Of a stretch of 9,288 nt of DNA, positions 5,292 to 9,288 are shown in pieces. Below the pieces are notes generated by a model. That model was not told where the DNA came from. It saw only the letters and a program-made list of their open reading frames with translations, and searched no databases. The DNA comes from an uncultured Blautia sp. GTDB taxonomy: Bacteria > Bacillota_A > Clostridia > Lachnospirales > Lachnospiraceae. Both the position numbers and the translations under genes were made by a program. Every line of letters begins with the position of its first letter. Position 1 is the stretch's first letter. The stretch spans positions 1-9,288 of the forward strand of contig CAJLTE010000108.1 of the NCBI GenBank assembly GCA_905209435.1, written 5' to 3'.

Positions 5292-5384
5292 GGTTATTGT
5301 TCCCTTCACATGCTGAAATTCCGCAGACAGATGTGAAAATGTCAGAGGTAACCGACTGCGCACTCATATAAGGATATAACAACC
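5292..5384 (-). promoter_or_regulatory. Structured leader of cbiK
   Basis: Between the predicted transcript start near 5390 and the ribosome binding site, two inverted repeats nest on the minus strand. The outer one pairs 5378-5384 with 5292-5298 (GGTTGTT/AATAACC, one G-U). The inner one pairs TTCACAT (5331-5337) with ATGTGAA (5305-5311) around a 19-base loop. I could not find the conserved B12-box pattern of cobalamin riboswitches, so any regulatory role is a guess. Confidence 0.3.
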
Positions 5385-5396
5385 ACTATCTGTTCT

Positions 5397-5425
5397 ATTA
5401 TACAGGTGAGAGGACGGAAACTCAA
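5397..5425 (-). promoter_or_regulatory. Sigma-A promoter of cbiK
   Basis: On the minus strand: -35 TTGAGT (5420-5425), 17 bp, -10 TATAAT (5397-5402). It begins about nine bases after the stop codon of the response-regulator gene and predicts a leader of roughly 127 nt. No terminator is seen between the two genes, so readthrough from the upstream operon is also possible. Confidence 0.6.
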
Positions 5426-5433
5426 GTGAAAAC

Positions 5434-7035
5434 TCAGTTTGTTACGTTCGATTCTCTGTATGCAGAGGGGGTAACCCCCATTTTTTTCTTGAAACTTGTA
5501 CTGAAATAATACTGGTTGGCGTATCCGCATTTCATACTGATTTCTTTTAGTGTCATATTAGTTGCTGTGAGATAACGGCAGGCTGCATTGATTCTCTGGG
5601 TTGTAATGTAATCGCTGATACTGATTCCCTGTTTTTTCTTAAATAACGCACTGAGATAAGCGGGGCTGACATTGGCCTCACTGGCAATATCATTCAGACA
5701 GAGTGTATTGCTGGCGTAATTTTCGTTTATAAATGAGGTTACAGATTCGCAGAGTTTCTGATGATAGTCATTTAAGGAAGAGTCCAGTTTATTGCAGAGA
5801 AGATGGCAGAGGTCATTGAGCCAGTGACATAATTCTTCTGTGGTATGAAATTCTTCCAGATGATTGTATACATACAGGATCTTTGTTTCCAGATCATGGG
5901 TATCCAGGTTCAGTTCATAGAAAAACTTCAGAATTCTTCCCAGCAGAGAGTAAACCTGAATAAATGCGAAGTTCTTGGTTCGAAAATTTTCGGTAAGCCA
6001 TTGAGAAAAATCCTGAAACCAGGAGTCAATGGCAGACACATCTTTTTTGCAAAGCAGACGAATCAGCTCTTCTTCCTTGGAATCAGAGAAATCTGTAGCG
6101 GAAAGATCATGACCAAGGGCTTCACGTCCGTCGAATACATTCTGGTGTGGAAAGAAGAAACGATATTCCAGAGCATGAACTGCACTCTCATAAGAGCGGT
6201 TTAGCTCCCAGAGATCCTGTACGATGCTGCCAATCCCGGCATTTAATATCAGACCCTGTGTATGACAGGATTCCACAATTGCTGAGATAGTCTTATAAGT
6301 AAGCTGGCGGAAATTTCCAGACTGGCATTCACTGTGACCAATGATGCACAGATAACCGTCGATATCCTGAAGTGGATAAATGTAATTTAGTTCGTCAGCC
6401 TGTTCGATGATCAGGTCGCGGAGATTGAGAAGTTCCATCTGAAATTTTTCAATGCCGTAGGAATCCTTCAGATTCTGGGCATTTTCCAATTCGAGGATCA
6501 CTACATTATAGAAATCATAATCCAGTTCCAGATTCAGATAGTTCAGATAAGGTTTCAGACGGTAGGAAGCTTCCTGTCTGGGACGGTGGGTAATATCACG
6601 GAAAAATTTTTCAATAAGCAGAGGACGGCTCTGTTTCAGAAGCTGGAGATTTTTCTGTTCGCGTTCCATCAGGGCAAAAGCGTTTTTTACTTTCTGGATC
6701 AGATAAGCGTAATCCAGTGGTTTCTCAATGTAATCCAGTGCACCCAGAAGCAGGGCACGCCGTGCGTATTCAAATTTGTCATAGGCGCTGATCAGAATAA
6801 TTTTTACCATAGGATTGATATTGAGTGCCTGACGGCTCATGGAGATTCCGTCCAGATCCGGCATCTCGATATCGGAGATGATCAGATCTACGGACTCTTT
6901 CTTCATAGCTTCAATAGCGGAAGTTCCATTGTAGCAGATATGTGCGATTTCTGCATTCAGAGCTTCCCAGTCAACATTCTTCTCAATTCCCTCTGCAGAC
7001 AGATAGTTGTCATCTACGATCATTATTTTCTTCAT
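5434..7035 (-). CDS. AraC-type response regulator (YesN-like)
   Basis: A 533-residue DNA-binding response regulator. The receiver domain spans about 1-120: acidic pair Asp8-Asp9 in IMIVDDN, phosphoacceptor Asp55 in LIISDIEMPDLDG, Ser83 in ILISAYD, and Lys105 in YIEKPLD. A long middle region (about 125-425) of the kind usual in YesN proteins follows. The C-terminal AraC double helix-turn-helix covers about 430-530, with LCLNDIASEANVSPAYLSALF, then LKEISMKCGYANQYYFSTSFKKK and the closing GVTPSAYRE. The start at 7035 is chosen because GGAGGA lies five bases upstream and the receiver fold begins there; the in-frame ATG at 7143 would add 36 residues inside the kinase gene. The first 26 bp overlap the kinase 3' end, so the two are probably co-translated. 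The likely target is the divergent transporter operon starting at 9117. Confidence 0.94.
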   Translation of the reverse strand: MKKIMIVDDNYLSAEGIEKNVDWEALNAEIAHICYNGTSAIEAMKKESVDLIISDIEMPDLDGISMSRQALNINPMVKIILISAYDKFEYARRALLLGALDYIEKPLDYAYLIQKVKNAFALMEREQKNLQLLKQSRPLLIEKFFRDITHRPRQEASYRLKPYLNYLNLELDYDFYNVVILELENAQNLKDSYGIEKFQMELLNLRDLIIEQADELNYIYPLQDIDGYLCIIGHSECQSGNFRQLTYKTISAIVESCHTQGLILNAGIGSIVQDLWELNRSYESAVHALEYRFFFPHQNVFDGREALGHDLSATDFSDSKEEELIRLLCKKDVSAIDSWFQDFSQWLTENFRTKNFAFIQVYSLLGRILKFFYELNLDTHDLETKILYVYNHLEEFHTTEELCHWLNDLCHLLCNKLDSSLNDYHQKLCESVTSFINENYASNTLCLNDIASEANVSPAYLSALFKKKQGISISDYITTQRINAACRYLTATNMTLKEISMKCGYANQYYFSTSFKKKMGVTPSAYRESNVTN

Positions 7036-8854
7036 CTGTATCCTCCATTTGCTGGAATTCAATCGTAACATAAGTGCCATTTCCAGGGTGGCTGTCGATG
7101 CGTACAGATCCGTTTCCATACAATGGATTGGAAATGCGGGCACTTACATTGGAAATTCCAAAATGTTTTTCATAATTTATAATTTTGTGGTCAATAGCGT
7201 GACGGAGCTGATCCAGAGTTTCAGGAGACATTCCGGCACCGTTATCTTCAATGGCGATTACAACTGTATCATCGCCATAGAGCACATGGATGGAAATAAA
7301 GACTTCTGGTGTGGCGGCAGATAGTCCGTGCAGAATTGAATTCTCCAGAAATGGCTGCAAAGTAAATTTACAGATCATGAAGTTCTCAATGCCGTCTTCT
7401 GCGTTAATTTCCCAGTCCAGGTTATCCTTATGACAAAGTTTTTCCATTTCCAGATAAAGACGTGCAATTTCCAGCTCATCTTTAATAGGAATCAGCTCTT
7501 TGGACTTGCGCAGGGTCAGTCGGTAAAAAGCAGTCAGATTTGTCAGCATCTGGTCTGCGATATCCAGCTTGCCAAGTGCCTGGCAGGTACGGATCGTACC
7601 AAGGATATTGTAGAGAAAATGTGGATTGATCTGGGACTGCAGAAGCTGATATTTCAGTCGTTCTTCATTAATAGAGAGACTGACAATGGATTTCAGATTC
7701 TTTGCAATGGTATGCTGCATATCTTCAAAAGTAATCCCAAGTCTGTCAATTTCATCATATCTGGAAACATCATCTGGATGAGGTAGCGTAATAATGGAAA
7801 GGTGCTCAGGATCATGTCCAAGATGGAAAGATTCCATGGCATAGGACAATGCTGCAATTCTGCTTGTCAGTTTTCTGGAAAAAAGAATTATAATCAGGAT
7901 CGTCAGCGGAAGGGAAATGATAACTGTGAGCAGCAGGGTTTGGATCAGTACCTGAGTATTATTCTGAATATAGCTTTCCGGAATTTCTGTAATATGAAGC
8001 CAGCCGTTGGCCAGAGGTCGGCAGTTATAGTAAGTCTGGTTGTTCTTAAAAAAAGAATTTGCATTGGTAAACAACATGTTTTTGACAGAATCGGAAATCC
8101 AGGTTCCATTCAGGCTTGAATCGCTGTGTGCGGCAATCTGTCCCTGTGGTGTCAGGATATAGCTGGAAATAGCACTGTCGGAAGAGGCTGCCTGCAGATA
8201 TGTGGAAAATTCATCAGTGTCCAGTGCAATACAGTAAGCGTATTCCAGAATACCACTGCTTTTGTTTTTTAATGCCCTGAAACACAGAATGGTGTCAGCC
8301 TTCGTTTTTGGAGAGGAGATAACTTTCGGCACAGACATATTTTTCTTTAACAGCCACAGGGAGGAAGAACCTATGGAATCAAGGGCAGATTCTGTAATCC
8401 CGTAATTTGCCAGCCTGTCTGTGGAAAAGAAATACAAGCTCTCGTCGGCTCCTGTCTGCTCAGGGCGTAGAAATATGTATATATGATAGAAGTCGAATGT
8501 GGACGTATATAAAGAAATATTATTGCGCATGGAATTAAAGGCATTCAACAAATCTATCTGATTGTTTGGGGTGTGCTCGAATGAATACATCTGAAACTGG
8601 ATTGTGTCAGCCACGTTTTCGGTCTGATTCAGACGGCTGTTAAGCTGAAAAAGAAGCTGTTCGTCAGACATCAGTACAGAGTTGGTGATCCGGTCTCTGG
8701 CAAGGTTATAGGAAACGTTATAGCTGACCAGGGCAATGCATATTAATGGAAGCAGTGTTGCTACCAGAAAAGCTGCCAGCAGTTTTGACTGGAATGAGGA
8801 AAACCTGAAAGGAATCCATATATGATAATTTATTTTTTGAAATTTTTGTTTCAT
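7010..8854 (-). CDS. Sensor histidine kinase (YesM-like, His_kinase/HATPase_c)
   Basis: A 614-residue membrane kinase. A first helix (about 24-45), an extracellular sensing domain (about 46-300), a second helix (about 302-325) and a HAMP-like linker are followed by the His_kinase domain, with the phosphorylated His412 in QSQINPHFLYNILGTIR. The ATPase domain shows the N box LQPFLENSILHG (499-510), the G1 box IEDNGAGMS (535-543) and GISNVSARI (566-574), and ends with GNGTYVTIEF. All residues expected for activity are present. The ligand is unknown; such kinases usually sense extracellular sugars or peptides, often through a binding protein. ATG at 8854 has AAAGGAG six bases upstream. It is the first gene of the kinase-regulator unit. 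Confidence 0.95.
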   Translation of the reverse strand: MKQKFQKINYHIWIPFRFSSFQSKLLAAFLVATLLPLICIALVSYNVSYNLARDRITNSVLMSDEQLLFQLNSRLNQTENVADTIQFQMYSFEHTPNNQIDLLNAFNSMRNNISLYTSTFDFYHIYIFLRPEQTGADESLYFFSTDRLANYGITESALDSIGSSSLWLLKKNMSVPKVISSPKTKADTILCFRALKNKSSGILEYAYCIALDTDEFSTYLQAASSDSAISSYILTPQGQIAAHSDSSLNGTWISDSVKNMLFTNANSFFKNNQTYYNCRPLANGWLHITEIPESYIQNNTQVLIQTLLLTVIISLPLTILIIILFSRKLTSRIAALSYAMESFHLGHDPEHLSIITLPHPDDVSRYDEIDRLGITFEDMQHTIAKNLKSIVSLSINEERLKYQLLQSQINPHFLYNILGTIRTCQALGKLDIADQMLTNLTAFYRLTLRKSKELIPIKDELEIARLYLEMEKLCHKDNLDWEINAEDGIENFMICKFTLQPFLENSILHGLSAATPEVFISIHVLYGDDTVVIAIEDNGAGMSPETLDQLRHAIDHKIINYEKHFGISNVSARISNPLYGNGSVRIDSHPGNGTYVTIEFQQMEDTDEENNDRR

Positions 8855-8938
8855 AGGAATCTCCTTTGTTTATATTTGAGGATTGTCTTATCGGTATATC
8901 TTTATTTCATTTCTACTTATGTGGGATGTATTGGTGTA

Positions 8939-8954
8939 CCATATTCTGATATGG
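8939..8954. promoter_or_regulatory. Operator-like inverted repeat at the kinase transcript start
   Basis: CCATAT-TCTG-ATATGG: two perfect 6-bp arms around a 4-base centre. It covers the predicted transcript start of the kinase-regulator unit (near 8951), where a bound protein would block initiation. No regulator can be assigned from sequence. Confidence 0.35.
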
Positions 8955-8957
8955 ATG

Positions 8958-8986
8958 ATTATAAAATTTTAAGCTTCAAAAAACAA
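8958..8986 (-). promoter_or_regulatory. Candidate promoter of the kinase-regulator unit
   Basis: On the minus strand: TTGTTT (8981-8986), 17 bp, TATAAT (8958-8963). The -10 is perfect and the -35 weak, which fits an activated or moderately expressed promoter. The leader would be about 97 nt. Confidence 0.45.
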
Positions 8987-9032
8987 TAGAACAAAAAATA
9001 ATATAAATGAATCAAAAGAAATTGTATTTTGC

Positions 9033-9101
9033 CGAAGAAACATTTTTGTTATTCTTTAGTTACCAAATAACACAGAACAGAAAAAATGCGAAGAACTGTT
9101 C
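9033..9101. promoter_or_regulatory. Control region upstream of the binding-protein gene
   Basis: Three short signals lie in the 80 bp before the gene: a direct repeat CGAAGAA (9033-9039 and 9089-9095), an inverted repeat TGTTATT/AATAACA (9047-9053 and 9066-9072), and GAACAG/CTGTTC (9075-9080 and 9096-9101) just before the ribosome binding site. AraC-type regulators often bind direct repeats, so the neighbouring regulator might use this region. No convincing -35/-10 pair was found; TATTCT (9050-9055) is a possible -10 with a poor -35, which would suit a promoter that needs an activator. Confidence 0.25.
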
Positions 9102-9116
9102 AGAAAAGGAGAAAAT

Positions 9117-9288
9117 ATGAAGAAAAAAGTGATCAGTGCAGTATTAGCTGCAACAATGATAGCAGGAATGATGGGAAATGTTGTAAGTGTATCCGCAGAA
9201 GAGAAGTATGATCTTACTTTATATAGTGTCAATACTACTGACCCGGATTTTGATGACTGGCTTGCAAATGTAGAGGAGGCAACGGGTT
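9117..9288 (+). CDS. Extracellular solute-binding protein of an ABC transporter (N-terminal part)
   Basis: The window ends after 57 codons. The ATG follows AAAGGAG (9105-9111) by five bases. The product begins with a signal peptide: MKKK, a hydrophobic stretch to about residue 25, and a likely signal peptidase I site after VSVSA (27). The mature start EEKYDLTLYSVNTTDP and the following FDDWLANVEEATG resemble the first strand and helix of family 1 sugar-binding proteins. It has no cysteine in the visible part, so no lipobox, unlike most Gram-positive binding proteins. Transport permease genes probably follow outside the window. Its position divergent to a YesM/YesN-type pair supports the transporter assignment. 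With only the N-terminus visible, the family is likely but not certain. Confidence 0.7.
   Translation, partial: MKKKVISAVLAATMIAGMMGNVVSVSAEEKYDLTLYSVNTTDPDFDDWLANVEEATG

Noticed and set aside
5264..5430. Cobalamin riboswitch upstream of cbiK
   Set aside because: The leader is long and folded, but I could not find the conserved B12-box or the other core motifs of the class.
5467..5488. GGGGG-TAA-CCCCC followed by a T-run, terminator-like on the plus strand
   Set aside because: It lies inside the coding end of the response regulator and encodes the conserved KKMGVTPS motif of AraC-type proteins, so codon and protein constraints explain it; no plus-strand gene ends there.
6586..7068. 160-codon plus-strand reading frame
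   Set aside because: It is fully antisense to the receiver-domain part of the response regulator and shows no domain; it is a shadow frame.
7036..7143. Longer response regulator starting at 7143
   Set aside because: The extra 36 residues lie within the kinase gene and precede the normal receiver start; GGAGGA stands directly before the ATG at 7035.
1..9288. CRISPR array, insertion sequence, prophage or defence system
   Set aside because: No regularly spaced repeats, transposase, integrase or known defence domain was found on either strand.

Overview
The window looks like a chromosomal segment of a Gram-positive, moderately AT-rich Firmicute, most likely a gut Lachnospiraceae species. I infer this from strong AGGAGG-type ribosome binding sites, a tRNA-Gly without an encoded CCA end, VanZ-like and DUF378 membrane proteins, a DUF5067-type protein, a lone CbiK chelatase, and a YesM/YesN-type two-component pair next to an ABC-transporter binding-protein gene. 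The genus cannot be fixed from the sequence alone.

Layout. 1-83: 3' part of a tRNA-Gly(GCC) gene and its terminator. 84-310: no protein gene, but a run of back-to-back hairpins that begins with a palindromic repeat. 311-526 (-): small DUF378 membrane protein. 527-809: a 108-bp element bounded by 13-bp perfect inverted repeats, then a terminator and a 22-bp AT palindrome. 810-1865 (-): membrane-anchored protein with a C-terminal DUF5067-like domain. 1866-2019: two near-consensus promoters that face opposite ways and interlock. 2020-2943 (+): alpha/beta hydrolase of the monoacylglycerol-lipase type. 3018-3203 (+): doubtful small lipoprotein. 3272-4245 (+): two membrane-protein genes joined by an ATGA overlap, the second VanZ-like. 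4246-4450: a 25-bp bidirectional terminator hairpin and a second copy of the palindromic repeat. 4451-5263 (-): cbiK, with a leader of about 127 nt. 5434-7035 (-) and 7010-8854 (-): AraC-type response regulator and its sensor kinase, overlapping by 26 bp. 8855-9116: divergent control region. 9117-9288 (+): start of an extracellular solute-binding protein, cut by the window end.

Working together. The kinase and regulator are probably co-translated and most likely control the divergent transporter, as is usual for YesM/YesN-type pairs beside sugar-uptake genes. The rest looks like ordinary housekeeping and envelope genes. The least explained DNA is between genes: two copies of a palindromic element whose stems differ at two positions by compensatory changes, a separate 108-bp inverted-repeat element, and the interlocked promoters. 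I see no CRISPR array, transposase, phage gene or defence system.
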